DNA of 64,000 nt from Hyphomicrobiales bacterium (lineage in GTDB: Bacteria > Pseudomonadota > Alphaproteobacteria > Rhizobiales > Rhizobiaceae), in NCBI GenBank assembly GCA_900473685.1, contig UCNE01000016.1, forward strand, positions 1 through 64,000. Direction: 5' to 3'. Of the stretch, positions 55,957-64,000 are shown in pieces (positions within the stretch are counted from its first letter, which is position 1; the number at the start of each line of letters is the position of its first letter). The notes below the pieces were generated by a model. It was not told the origin of the DNA. It saw only the letters and a program-made list of their open reading frames with translations, and ran no database searches. A program made the position numbers and the translations under genes.

Positions 55957-57174
55957 TCAGCCCTTGGCGGGCATGAACTCCTTGATGTCGGCGGGTTCGG
56001 CGGCCATCTGCAGATGCAAGCGTTTACCGGTATAGGGAGAGTGCTTTTCGACGACATCGAGATTGAGCTCGATGCCGAGGCCCGGTTCGCGCGACGGAAT
56101 GAGATAGCCATCGTCGAACTGCAACTTGGTTTTCAGCACCTCGCCGTGAAAGCCGCCGAAATCCATGATCGCTTCATGGATGAGGAAATTCGGGGTGGCG
56201 GCTGAAAGTTGGATACTGGCGGCGGCACCGACCGGACCATTGTAGAGATGCGGCGCGATCTGGGCGTAAAAGGCCTCGGCCATCCCGGCGATCTTCTTCG
56301 CTTCCAACAGGCCGCCGACGCGGGCGACATTCATCTGGAGGATTGCAGCCGCGCCGAGCTGCAGCACGCGCTGGAACTCGTATTTCGTCGTCAGCCGTTC
56401 ACCGGTCGAAATCGGGATGGACGTGGCGCGCGCCACTTCGGCCATGGCGGCCTCCTGCCCGGGTGGCACCGGCTCTTCGAACCACAGCGGATCGTATTTC
56501 TCCAGCCGCCGTGCCAACCGGATCGCCGAGGATGGCACCATCTGCCCGTGCGTTCCGAAGAGAATATCGGCGCGACTGCCGATCGCTTCGCGGATTTTCG
56601 CACAGAAAAGCTCGCAGCGGTCGAGAACCCCCATCGAAAGCTGATGTCCGGAATAGTTGGTATAGGGGCCGGCCGGGTCGAACTTGACGGCGGTAAAACC
56701 CATCTCGACCATGCGGATGGCTTCTTCAGCCGCCAGATCAGGATCATTGTAATCGTAATCGCCAGCCGCGTTTTTCGGATAGAGATAGGTATAGGCGCGC
56801 AGTTTTTCGTGGACGGTGCCACCAAGCAGATCGGAAACCGGGCGGCCGGCCGCCTTGCCGATGATGTCCCAGCAGGCAATTTCCAGGCCGGAGACAATGC
56901 CCATCATCGTGGTGTCCGGGCGCTGCGTAAAGCCGCTGGAATAGGCCGCCCTCCAGAAACGCTCGATCTGGTGGGGGTCATGATCGAGAAGATAGCGCTG
57001 AAAGACATCGTCGATCAGCGGAACCATCGCCGAGGGATGAAACGAGGTCGCATAGATTTCGCCGACGCCCGAAATGCCGCAGGCCGTCTCGAGCTGGACG
57101 AAAATCCAGTACATGCCGCCGACATGTGGCGGCGGAACTGCAACCACATGGGTTTTCAGCGATGCGATCTTCAT
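55957..57174 (-). CDS. Enolase-superfamily enzyme (mandelate racemase/muconate lactonizing enzyme type)
   Basis: A 405-residue protein with the N-terminal capping domain and C-terminal barrel of the MR/MLE group. K164 (V-K-F-D) is a likely catalytic base; E233/E234 (W-F-E-E-P) and E259 (T-G-E-R-L) are metal ligands. At the first metal-ligand position the sequence reads L-F-G-T-H-G-Q, where many relatives have aspartate, so either the ligand has shifted or my alignment is off. The family dehydrates or isomerises sugar acids. It sits in the aldehyde dehydrogenase-GMC operon; substrate unknown. Confidence 0.83.
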   Translation of the reverse strand: MKIASLKTHVVAVPPPHVGGMYWIFVQLETACGISGVGEIYATSFHPSAMVPLIDDVFQRYLLDHDPHQIERFWRAAYSSGFTQRPDTTMMGIVSGLEIACWDIIGKAAGRPVSDLLGGTVHEKLRAYTYLYPKNAAGDYDYNDPDLAAEEAIRMVEMGFTAVKFDPAGPYTNYSGHQLSMGVLDRCELFCAKIREAIGSRADILFGTHGQMVPSSAIRLARRLEKYDPLWFEEPVPPGQEAAMAEVARATSIPISTGERLTTKYEFQRVLQLGAAAILQMNVARVGGLLEAKKIAGMAEAFYAQIAPHLYNGPVGAAASIQLSAATPNFLIHEAIMDFGGFHGEVLKTKLQFDDGYLIPSREPGLGIELNLDVVEKHSPYTGKRLHLQMAAEPADIKEFMPAKG

Positions 57175-57199
57175 GGGGTGGTTCCTCCTCGCCGGGTGA

Positions 57200-58624
57200 T
57201 CAGTGTTTCAGGATGACAAGCCGCGTCTGGGTGAATTCCAGCATGCCATGCTTGCCGTCGTCACCACCAAGGCCGGATTTCTTCCAGCCGGCATGATAGC
57301 CCTGATAGGGATCCGCCGGGAAACGGTTGACGTAAAGCTCCCCCGCCTCGATCTCGCTCGCCGCCTGCATGACCTTGCGGTAGTTTTCCGAAAACAACAC
57401 CGAGGCAAGCCCGAACTGATGATCGCTGGCCAGCGCCAAAGCCTCGTCGAACGTCTCGTAGGAAAGGACGGCAAGCACCGGGCCGAACACTTCTTCCCGG
57501 ACGATTTCCATGTCCTGGCGGCAGCCGGTGATCAGGGTCGGCGGATAGAAATAACCGTCGCCCTCCGGGATCCAGCCACCGGCCACGACCGTTGCTCCCT
57601 CCGCCACGGCCCGCTCGACCATCCCATGAATACGCTCGCGCGCTGCGGCATTGGCAAGTGGTCCCATGCTGTCAGGATCGGTGGCGCGGTCGCCGAAACG
57701 GCGGGCGGCAAAGCCTTGGCGCAGCTTCTCGATAAGCGCATCGTGGATCGAGGCGTGGACATAAAGCCGCTCGGCAGAGGTGCAGACCTGACCACAATGA
57801 GCCGTCTTCGCACCGAGAACCATGCGAGCCACCGCATCAAGATCAGCATCGGGCTCGACGATGACAGGCGATTTGCCACCAAGTTCAAGGGAGGGCTTGG
57901 CGATATTGACCTTGCAATAATCGAGCACGGTCTGGCCCGCAGCGACGCTGCCCGTCAGCGTGATCATGCCGACGGCCGGGTGCGTACACATCGTCCGCGC
58001 AACATCGTGTGACATCGTCATGATGTTGATGAGGCCCGCCGGTAGATCAGCTTCCAGCACGGCTTGCGCGAATGCAAAAGCCGAGGTCGGCGTGTTATTG
58101 CTCGGGCGAATGACGACGGCATTGCCGGTAATCAGGGCAGGCGCGATCTTGCGCACCAGGGTGTAGATCGGAAAATTGAACGGGATCAGGCAGGCGACGA
58201 CGCCGATCGGCTCGCGCTTGAGCATCAGGGTCTCGTCAGGCGTATCGCTTTCAATGACCTCGCCTTCAATCCGGCGCGCCCATTCGGCGTGATAGCGCAT
58301 CAACTCGACGCCATAGATGGCCTCGGCGGTAGCGTCTGCGAGGTTCTTGCCGGATTCCAACGCCAGCGCCTCGCCAATCCTCGGGGCATGGCGCTCGATG
58401 GCATCGGCCAGTTTCCGCAAGGCATCGCCCCGCTGGATCGCCGGCAACTTGCGCCAGGATTTTTGCGCGGTCTTCGCGGCCTCCACTGCAGTAATAACAG
58501 CGGCGTCGTCTGCAGCCGGAACCTTGGTGAAAATCTTGCCGTCGGCGGGATTACGCACTTCGATCCCGGGCAAGCCGGAAGCCTCGACAAAGCGGCCACC
58601 GATGAAATTGCGATGCTGCGTCAT
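57200..58624 (-). CDS. Aldehyde dehydrogenase (AldA-like)
   Basis: A 474-residue NAD-dependent aldehyde dehydrogenase with catalytic C281 (G-Q-V-C-T-S-A-E-R) and E248 (L-E-L-G-G-K-S-P), and P-F-N-F-P for the cofactor tunnel. The usual K-P-S-E cofactor motif reads R-P-S-N here, an uncommon change. Close families use lactaldehyde, glycolaldehyde or similar aldehydes. It is the first gene of a four-gene operon and has a LysR-type site just upstream. Confidence 0.9.
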   Translation of the reverse strand: MTQHRNFIGGRFVEASGLPGIEVRNPADGKIFTKVPAADDAAVITAVEAAKTAQKSWRKLPAIQRGDALRKLADAIERHAPRIGEALALESGKNLADATAEAIYGVELMRYHAEWARRIEGEVIESDTPDETLMLKREPIGVVACLIPFNFPIYTLVRKIAPALITGNAVVIRPSNNTPTSAFAFAQAVLEADLPAGLINIMTMSHDVARTMCTHPAVGMITLTGSVAAGQTVLDYCKVNIAKPSLELGGKSPVIVEPDADLDAVARMVLGAKTAHCGQVCTSAERLYVHASIHDALIEKLRQGFAARRFGDRATDPDSMGPLANAAARERIHGMVERAVAEGATVVAGGWIPEGDGYFYPPTLITGCRQDMEIVREEVFGPVLAVLSYETFDEALALASDHQFGLASVLFSENYRKVMQAASEIEAGELYVNRFPADPYQGYHAGWKKSGLGGDDGKHGMLEFTQTRLVILKH

Positions 58625-58705
58625 GACCCACCCGAAACGTAATCTGTTTCAGGCAGTAGACGGGACCTCGCCCCCTGTTCGCAAGCGACTTATTCTCGGG
58701 TCAAT

Positions 58706-58722
58706 CATTCCAAAAACGAATG
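58706..58722. promoter_or_regulatory. Candidate LysR T-N11-A site before the aldehyde dehydrogenase operon
   Basis: CATTC-CAAAAAC-GAATG is a perfect 5-bp inverted repeat containing the T-N11-A pattern of LysR sites. It lies between the LysR stop and the aldehyde dehydrogenase start on the same strand. Confidence 0.45.
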
Positions 58723-58733
58723 TTCGGCCCTGC

Positions 58734-59654
58734 TCATTTTGCGGCGCCGTAAAGGTCATGATCCAGCGTGACCTCGCTCAGCAGCCATGCGCGAAAATCC
58801 CGGACATTCGCGGGTTCGGGCTGATCCGTGCGTGTCACCAGCCAATAGGATTCGTGGCCTTCGATCTCGACATCAAGTACCGGTACCAACTGGCCGCTTT
58901 GCAGCTGGCTGGCGACCATGAACCGGTCGACCACGGCGATACCAAGCCCGTTGCAGGCCGCCTCTATCACCAGGTCGAGAAGGTCGAACTCCATCCCGCC
59001 CCGCACATCGGTGCCGCTGAGGCCGGCGGCGTCCAGCCAATGCTGCCAGGTGAGGTAGCGCTGATCGGCTGCGGCCAGAACATGCAGGAATGTGAAGGCG
59101 GAAAGATCGATAGGAGCGCTTCGGCTGGCCGCATCCAGTAGACCGGGCGCGCAGACAGCAATATGCCGTTCGGTCATCAGGATACGCGATTGCAGCATTG
59201 GCCATTCGCCGTCACCGAAGCGGATGGCGCAATCGAGCAGACTGCGCTCGGCAAGCGTGTCCTTGAGATCGGTGCTGAGGCTGATCTCGATCTCCGGCAG
59301 GGCTTGGCGCAGGCGCGACAGCCGCGGCATCAGCCAGCGCTTGGCAAAGGTCGGCGGCACGTTGATGCGTAGCCTGTTGCGGTTGTTTTTCTCCATGATC
59401 GAGCGCACCGTCTGCTCGACATTGTGAAAGGCCAGCTGCAGTGTTGCGAGCAGTTCGGCACCGGCGCGCGTCAGCTCCAGATCATGATGATGGCGGATCA
59501 ACAGGTTTTCGCCCAGCTGTTTTTCGAGATTGCGCACCTGCCGGCTGACGGCACTTTGCGTCAGGTTCAGCACTTCGGCCGCACGCGTAAAACTGCGCGT
59601 CTGGCCGACGACCTCGAAAACCTTCATCGCCGAAAGCGCAGGTAATTTCCGCAT
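58734..59654 (-). CDS. LysR-family transcriptional regulator (GcvA-like)
   Basis: A 306-residue regulator. The opening R-K-L-P-A-L-S-A-M-K-V-F-E and helix-turn-helix S-F-T-R-A-A-E-V-L-N-L-T-Q-S-A-V-S-R are GcvA-subfamily features, with an effector domain at about 95-300. It lies directly upstream of the aldehyde dehydrogenase operon on the same strand and faces the sensor-kinase gene on the other side. Confidence 0.91.
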   Translation of the reverse strand: MRKLPALSAMKVFEVVGQTRSFTRAAEVLNLTQSAVSRQVRNLEKQLGENLLIRHHHDLELTRAGAELLATLQLAFHNVEQTVRSIMEKNNRNRLRINVPPTFAKRWLMPRLSRLRQALPEIEISLSTDLKDTLAERSLLDCAIRFGDGEWPMLQSRILMTERHIAVCAPGLLDAASRSAPIDLSAFTFLHVLAAADQRYLTWQHWLDAAGLSGTDVRGGMEFDLLDLVIEAACNGLGIAVVDRFMVASQLQSGQLVPVLDVEIEGHESYWLVTRTDQPEPANVRDFRAWLLSEVTLDHDLYGAAK

Positions 59655-59889
59655 TCCATCGCTTCCATAAATTCAGGTTGGCCTGTATCAGCCAGTGTGT
59701 AGCGCCTCATCTATGTTTCAGGCTGTCAGGTCGGGTCAAGCTGCCGATGCTCCCGGTGGCGTTTTTGGCATCTTGAACCTGCCTGCAGGGCCGTGTTGCA
59801 CCATCTGCGACAGCCATCACCTTCCGCAGCAGGCTTGTTGTGCTACGATCCACCAAGCCTTCGTTAGATAAACGGCGAGGGGTTACAGT

Positions 59890-61518
59890 TTGGCAAACCT
59901 GGACGGGCACTTGAACGACATGATCTGGCGGCATCTTCCACTCAGGAACCTGACGGTTGCATTGTTCGTCTGGCTTGTCTTGACCGTCCTTTTTGCCGGC
60001 GTCTCTATGCGGATAGAGTATCAACGGGCGTCGGAAGAACTCGCTGCGACGGGGCAGACGATCCACCGTCTGATCTCGCAACGGGCGGCGCAGCACGATG
60101 CGCACCTGACCAGCCTCGTGGCATTGATCAAGGCTGCTCCCGAACTGCCCGAAACCGCGATCGGCGAAGTCTTTCAGAGCATCATCCAGTTTTACCCGCG
60201 CATCACCGCGATCGACCTCGTCAGGCTTCCGGTGGAAGGGGGTTCCACGGCGGTCTCGCTGATATCGTGGCCGAACAGCTCGCTGAAGACCGACCTGTCG
60301 CCTATCGCAAGCGCCATTGCCGGACAAAAACAGGGTGAAGTACGGACCTATCTCAACCCCGCCTATCCAGGCAGATACCTTCTGGGAAAGCGCGCGACAG
60401 CGGACAATCCGGGTCTGGCGATCGTTGTCCAGATCGACCCGGCCTTGCTGATCGAGGGCGATGAGCGGCCCGCCTGGGCGGGTTTACGCGTGAGCCTTGC
60501 TGGCGAAACGGTACTGGATCTTAAGGCAGAAGGCCCTGGCGCGAACGACCGCATCTTAACACAACGGCATTTCAGCAAGGTTGTGGACAGTCAGAGCCAG
60601 CCGTTCATGGTGGACGTCACGCGTCCTCTCGCCCTATCGGACATTTTGAGCGGGACGAGGATCGGTGGCTTCGCGCTCGCCTCCTTGGCTGTGCTGTTGT
60701 TGCTGCTGTTCACCTGGCAGCTGAAGGCCAATGCCCGCAAATTGCAGCAAACCGCGGAAGAAGCGGAGCGTCGGGCGCATCTGCAGGAGCATGAAACAAG
60801 GCTGGCCCACGCCTTGCGGGTCAACGCGCTGGGCGAGCTGGCGTCGGGCATTGCCCATGAACTGACACAGCCGCTGACCGCCCTGTTGAGCCAGAGCCAG
60901 GCCGCCCTGCGCCTTGCCGCCAGCCAAGACCCCGATCCTGCCTTGCTCCCCGAAGCGCTGAGCGCCAATGTGCGTGAAGCCAAACGCGCCGGGGCAATGC
61001 TCAAAAGGATGCGCGACTATATCAGCAAGCGCGAGCAGAGCCCGGTCCTTGCCGATCTCAACCAGATCGTTGCCGATATCGCCGAGCTTGTGCGGGCCGA
61101 TCTCGAAAAACGCCAGATCATCCTCATTCTCGATCTCGCTACGCCGTCACCGAAAGCAGTGGTCGATCCCATCGAGATGGAGCAGGTACTGCACAATCTC
61201 ATCCGCAACGCCGCCGACGCGCTGCAGGATGTGGATATGGTTGAGAAGAGTATCCGCATCGAGACGAGCCTGTCGGAGAGCGGTGCGATCATTCGGGTCA
61301 GCGACACCGGCTCCGGTATCGAAGCGGACACGCTGCCGCGTCTTTTCGAACCGTTCTTCACAACGAAAACCGATGGAATGGGGCTCGGGCTCGCGCTGTG
61401 TGCGTCATTGGTAGAGCGGATCGGCGGGCACATCGACGGCCGCAACCAGACGTCCGGCGGCGCCATCTTTACCGTTACGCTGCCCGCCGTGGAGCAATAC
61501 CTGAAGGCCGCGCAATGA
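59890..61518 (+). CDS. Membrane sensor histidine kinase
   Basis: A 542-residue kinase with two membrane helices (about 21-40 and 258-277) enclosing a 215-residue periplasmic sensor domain, a coiled linker (280-308), phospho-acceptor H323 (G-I-A-H-E-L-T-Q-P-L-T) and an ATPase domain with N-L-I-R-N-A-A-D-A and G-M-G-L-G-L-A. The TTG start at 59890 is preferred because GAGGGG lies 7 nt upstream; the ATG at 59920 lacks a site. It overlaps the response-regulator gene by 4 nt. The C-terminal type resembles FixL/DctB kinases. Confidence 0.9.
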   Translation: MANLDGHLNDMIWRHLPLRNLTVALFVWLVLTVLFAGVSMRIEYQRASEELAATGQTIHRLISQRAAQHDAHLTSLVALIKAAPELPETAIGEVFQSIIQFYPRITAIDLVRLPVEGGSTAVSLISWPNSSLKTDLSPIASAIAGQKQGEVRTYLNPAYPGRYLLGKRATADNPGLAIVVQIDPALLIEGDERPAWAGLRVSLAGETVLDLKAEGPGANDRILTQRHFSKVVDSQSQPFMVDVTRPLALSDILSGTRIGGFALASLAVLLLLLFTWQLKANARKLQQTAEEAERRAHLQEHETRLAHALRVNALGELASGIAHELTQPLTALLSQSQAALRLAASQDPDPALLPEALSANVREAKRAGAMLKRMRDYISKREQSPVLADLNQIVADIAELVRADLEKRQIILILDLATPSPKAVVDPIEMEQVLHNLIRNAADALQDVDMVEKSIRIETSLSESGAIIRVSDTGSGIEADTLPRLFEPFFTTKTDGMGLGLALCASLVERIGGHIDGRNQTSGGAIFTVTLPAVEQYLKAAQ

Positions 61519-62129
61519 AGCCATTTCAAATCTACCTGATCGACGACGACGAACCCGTCCGCGAGGCAATAAAGCTGCTTCTGCGGACCTACGGCATGAC
61601 GGTCGAGACTTTCGCCGATCCGGCCACATTCCTGGCGCATGTCGATCCGAAACGCCCCGGCTGTATCCTCGCCGATCTGCGCATGCCGCTGATCAGCGGC
61701 CTGCAGATGCACGAGCGGCTGCTAGAGCGTGGCATCGGCTGGCCGACGATCATGATCACAGGCCATGGTGACGTGAATGCCTGCCGCCGCGCCTTCAAGG
61801 CAGGTATCCTCGACTTCCTGACCAAGCCGGTCGATGAGCAGATTCTGATGGACGCCATTCAATCCGCGTTCCAGACGCTAGAGCGCGTCTTGGAAAAAGA
61901 GGAATCCAGGGAACTTCTCCGCAGCCTGACGGAGCGCGAACGCGAGGTCCTGGATATGGTCTGCCGCGGCTGGGCGACGAAGGAAATCGCCGTTGCGCTT
62001 AACGTTTCGGCGCGAACCATCGATGCACACCGGGCCAATATCGCCGACAAGCTCGGTACCAGTTCCGTGGCAGACTTCGTGCAGCTGACATCCGCCAACG
62101 CCGAACTCCCCATAGGTAGGAATACCTAG
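61515..62129 (+). CDS. FixJ-class response regulator (REC + LuxR-type HTH)
   Basis: A 204-residue regulator. The receiver domain has acidic residues D10-D12, phospho-acceptor D54 (L-A-D-L-R-M-P), T (M-I-T-G-H-G-D) and K (T-K-P-V-D). The output domain is a LuxR/FixJ helix-turn-helix (L-T-E-R-E-R-E-V-L-D-M-V to V-S-A-R-T-I-D-A-H-R). It is coupled to the kinase by an ATGA overlap. The nearby HbpS-like gene or the peptide-binding-protein gene may be targets. Confidence 0.93.
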   Translation: MKPFQIYLIDDDEPVREAIKLLLRTYGMTVETFADPATFLAHVDPKRPGCILADLRMPLISGLQMHERLLERGIGWPTIMITGHGDVNACRRAFKAGILDFLTKPVDEQILMDAIQSAFQTLERVLEKEESRELLRSLTEREREVLDMVCRGWATKEIAVALNVSARTIDAHRANIADKLGTSSVADFVQLTSANAELPIGRNT

Positions 62130-62236
62130 CCGGATTGGTTCCGCTGCGGATTCAGCATCTGCACCTGCTCAGATATCCCTGTCGTCAGAAAGCAAGGCGC
62201 TTTCCCGCATCGCGTTCACGATAGGAGACAGATGAG

Positions 62237-62722
62237 ATGAACCGTATACTGCTTGCCGGCACGATTGCACTTGCCCTGACATCCGCAGCCTCTGCCGAGG
62301 TTCTCAAGGAAAACAACATGCCGCTGGATATCGCGGTGGACCTGGCACAGGGCGCCGTCTCCGCTTGCGCCGCCGATGGCTACAACGTATCGGCCGCCGT
62401 CGTGGACAGGGCAGGCGTGGTTCGTGCCCTCTTGCGCGCCGACAATGCCGGACCGCATACGGTCAGTGCCGCCAGCCAGAAGGCCTTCACATCCGTATCG
62501 GCTCGCATTCCGACCAGCGTCATGGTTGAAAACATCCAGAAAAACCAGGGCGCAGCCCAGCTCGTCGCCATCGACGGCTTCCTCGTTCTGGCCGGCGGTG
62601 TTCCGGTCAAGATCGGCAAGGAGACCATCGGCGCAATCGGCGTCGGTGGCGCACCCGGCGGCCATCTCGATGAAGCCTGCGCCAACGCCGCCATCGCCAA
62701 GGTGCAGGATCAGCTCAAGTAA
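62237..62722 (+). CDS. Exported GlcG/HbpS-family protein
   Basis: A 161-residue protein with a Sec signal peptide (cleavage after A-S-A, about residue 20) and a single GlcG/HbpS domain (A-V-V-D-R-A-G-V-V-R-A-L-L-R near 55; G-G-V-P-V near 116; G-A-I-G-V-G-G-A-P-G-G-H-L-D near 132). Streptomyces HbpS binds heme and modulates the SenS sensor kinase. Here too it lies next to a two-component system, 107 nt downstream, though the kinase is of another type. A periplasmic sensory or heme-binding role is plausible. Confidence 0.88.
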   Translation: MNRILLAGTIALALTSAASAEVLKENNMPLDIAVDLAQGAVSACAADGYNVSAAVVDRAGVVRALLRADNAGPHTVSAASQKAFTSVSARIPTSVMVENIQKNQGAAQLVAIDGFLVLAGGVPVKIGKETIGAIGVGGAPGGHLDEACANAAIAKVQDQLK

Positions 62723-62743
62723 GAAGCCGTCTTGAAACCGATA

Positions 62744-62771
62744 GTCCCCCGCGGCGGCCGCTGCGGGGGAC
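62744..62771 (+). terminator. Hairpin after the HbpS-like gene
   Basis: GTCCCCCGC and GCGGGGGAC form a perfect 9-bp stem around a 10-nt loop that can pair further (GC/GC). It lies 22 nt after the stop; there is no T-run, so termination may be Rho-assisted. Confidence 0.55.
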
Positions 62772-62846
62772 CGGCCGCTTATTGCCGAAAACAGACAAAG
62801 GACGATCCCTTCCTTCCACGCAAGGCGAATAAAATAGAACACTAAT

Positions 62847-62863
62847 TCAATAGACTATATTGA
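62847..62863. promoter_or_regulatory. AT-rich inverted repeat before the last binding-protein gene
   Basis: TCAATA-GACTA-TATTGA is a perfect 6-bp inverted repeat in the promoter region, 55 nt before the start codon of the peptide-type binding protein. It could be an operator for a regulator encoded beyond the window. Confidence 0.4.
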
Positions 62864-62917
62864 TATGGTGCGCCGTTGGTTTACCCTTTCCCTCAGCTTA
62901 CATTTTGAGGGTATCCA

Positions 62918-64000
62918 ATGGGAATTTCGGGAAAATTCAAAGCAGCAACCGTCATCGGCGCGGTGCTGATGTCGCTAACATCGTCTGCAGCCTTTGCGCA
63001 GGATGCTGCCAAACCGGTGCAGGGCGGTACGCTGATCTATCTGGAACAGCAACCGCATACCAACCTGTATCCGCCGGCCGGCGGCTTCTATCCGAATGGC
63101 GGCGTGCTCAACCAGATCACCGACAAGCTGACCTATCAGAACCCGAAGACGCTGGAGATCGAGCCCTGGATCGCCGAATCCTGGGCGGTCAACGACAATG
63201 CCACGGAATATACCTTCAAGCTGCGCAAGGGCGTGACGTTCTCGGATGGTACGCCGCTTGATGCCAGCGCCGTTGCCAAGAATTTCGACACGTTTGGCCT
63301 TGGCAACAAGGAGCTGAAGCAGCCGGTTTCCGAAGTCATAAACAACTATGACCGCAGCGAGGTCATCGACCCGCTGACTGTCAAATTTTATTTCAAGAAA
63401 CCGTCACCGGGCTTCCTGCAGGGGACCTCGGTCATCGGTTCCGGCCTGGTCTCGCTGGCGACGCTGGCGCTGCCGTTCGAACAATTGGGTGATGCGACCA
63501 AAATCGTCGGCTCCGGGCCGTTTGTGGTCGAAAGCGAAACGCTCGGCAAGGAATTGTCGCTGAAGGTCCGCGAAGATTATGTCTGGGGGCCAGCAAAGAT
63601 CGAACATCAGGGCCGTGCCTATCTCGACGGCATCAAATATGTGATCACCGGCGAGGACGGCGTCCGCATCGGCGCGCTCTTATCGGGGCAGGCCGATTTC
63701 ATCCGTCAGGTCCAGGCTTATGACGAGGCGCAGGTCGAAGGGCAGGGTTACAAGATCTATGCGGCCCCGACGCGCGGCGTCAACAACAGCGTCGTCTTCC
63801 GCCCGGACAATCCGCTGGTCGCCGATGTGCGCGTCCGCCAGGCGCTGCTGCACGGCACGAATGCCCAGGAAATCATCTCGACGCTGTTTTCGGCCAACTA
63901 TCCGCAGGCCAAGTCGATCGTGGCTTCGACGGCGCAGGGCTATGTCGATCTGTCGGCCAAGCTGACCTTTGATCCGGCCCAGGCAACGAAGCTGCTGGAC
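62918..64000 (+). CDS. Peptide/opine-type ABC substrate-binding protein (partial, cut by window end)
   Basis: An open frame of 361 codons from ATG 62918 (GAGGG 6 nt upstream) runs off the window end without a stop. A Sec signal peptide is cleaved near A-F-A-Q (residue 28). G-G-T-L-I-Y-L-E-Q-Q-P, then Y-T-F-K-L-R-K-G-V-T-F-S-D-G-T-P-L and G-S-G-P-F-V-V mark the SBP_bac_5 family. About two-thirds of a normal 510-540-residue protein is present. Transport partners should follow downstream. Confidence 0.9.
   Translation, partial: MGISGKFKAATVIGAVLMSLTSSAAFAQDAAKPVQGGTLIYLEQQPHTNLYPPAGGFYPNGGVLNQITDKLTYQNPKTLEIEPWIAESWAVNDNATEYTFKLRKGVTFSDGTPLDASAVAKNFDTFGLGNKELKQPVSEVINNYDRSEVIDPLTVKFYFKKPSPGFLQGTSVIGSGLVSLATLALPFEQLGDATKIVGSGPFVVESETLGKELSLKVREDYVWGPAKIEHQGRAYLDGIKYVITGEDGVRIGALLSGQADFIRQVQAYDEAQVEGQGYKIYAAPTRGVNNSVVFRPDNPLVADVRVRQALLHGTNAQEIISTLFSANYPQAKSIVASTAQGYVDLSAKLTFDPAQATKLLD

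Overview
The window looks like chromosome or large-plasmid DNA from a Rhizobium/Agrobacterium-type alphaproteobacterium. The signs are GC-rich coding with NNC/NNG codons, many ABC and TRAP uptake operons each paired with its own regulator, Agrobacterium-like enzyme families and an alphaproteobacterial-type cobalamin riboswitch. I see no rRNA, tRNA, insertion sequence, phage gene or CRISPR array. The content is almost entirely catabolic and transport operons.

Layout. (1) 0.15-6.7 kb: a GntR regulator, a palindromic operator, and an amine/amino-acid catabolic set: PuuA-like glutamine synthetase, PuuB/DadA-like oxidase, class III aminotransferase and ornithine cyclodeaminase. A 35-codon leader-like ORF precedes the aminotransferase. 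(2) 6.8-20 kb: two divergent operons share one perfect operator. One encodes methylthioribose kinase (mtnK), methylthioribose-1-phosphate isomerase (mtnA), a split transketolase and a RuBisCO-like protein. The other encodes a ribose-type ABC importer with a Tat-exported binding protein. Nearby are a SorC regulator, a two-domain aldolase/short-chain dehydrogenase and a VapBC toxin-antitoxin pair. Together these look like import and carbon salvage of 5-methylthioribose and/or 5-deoxyribose, with the RuBisCO-like protein/transketolase branch apparently undescribed. (3) 20.4-24.9 kb: a polar amino-acid ABC importer, a LysR regulator and a thioesterase. (4) 25.1-27.6 kb: three unrecognised, AT-richer genes, two of them paralogues, behind an XRE regulator. 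(5) 27.9-32.3 kb: a hairpin-rich segment, rpsU, a cobalamin riboswitch, and a DUF1636 plus BtuFCD-like importer. (6) 32.4-39.1 kb: TetR, a TRAP transporter, shikimate/quinate dehydrogenase and a QsuB-type dehydroshikimate dehydratase, which lead from shikimate/quinate to protocatechuate. (7) 39.5-48.7 kb: a dipeptide-type ABC importer with a cog3964 deacetylase, a SelA/DgaE-like PLP enzyme, RidA and IclR. (8) 49-51 kb: a shortened mipA gene overlaps an orphan sensor kinase head to head, which looks like a rearrangement junction. (9) 51-59.7 kb: a trimethylamine-dehydrogenase-like enzyme, then a LysR-controlled oxidation operon (aldehyde dehydrogenase, enolase-superfamily enzyme, GMC oxidase, beta-hydroxyacid dehydrogenase). 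(10) 59.9-64 kb: a FixJ-class two-component pair, an exported HbpS/GlcG protein, and the start of another peptide/opine-type binding protein cut by the window edge.

Two themes recur. In three ABC operons a strong stem-loop lies between the binding-protein gene and the next transport gene, which would explain higher expression of the binding protein. Many regulators sit beside clear inverted repeats, so operator assignments can be proposed directly from the sequence.
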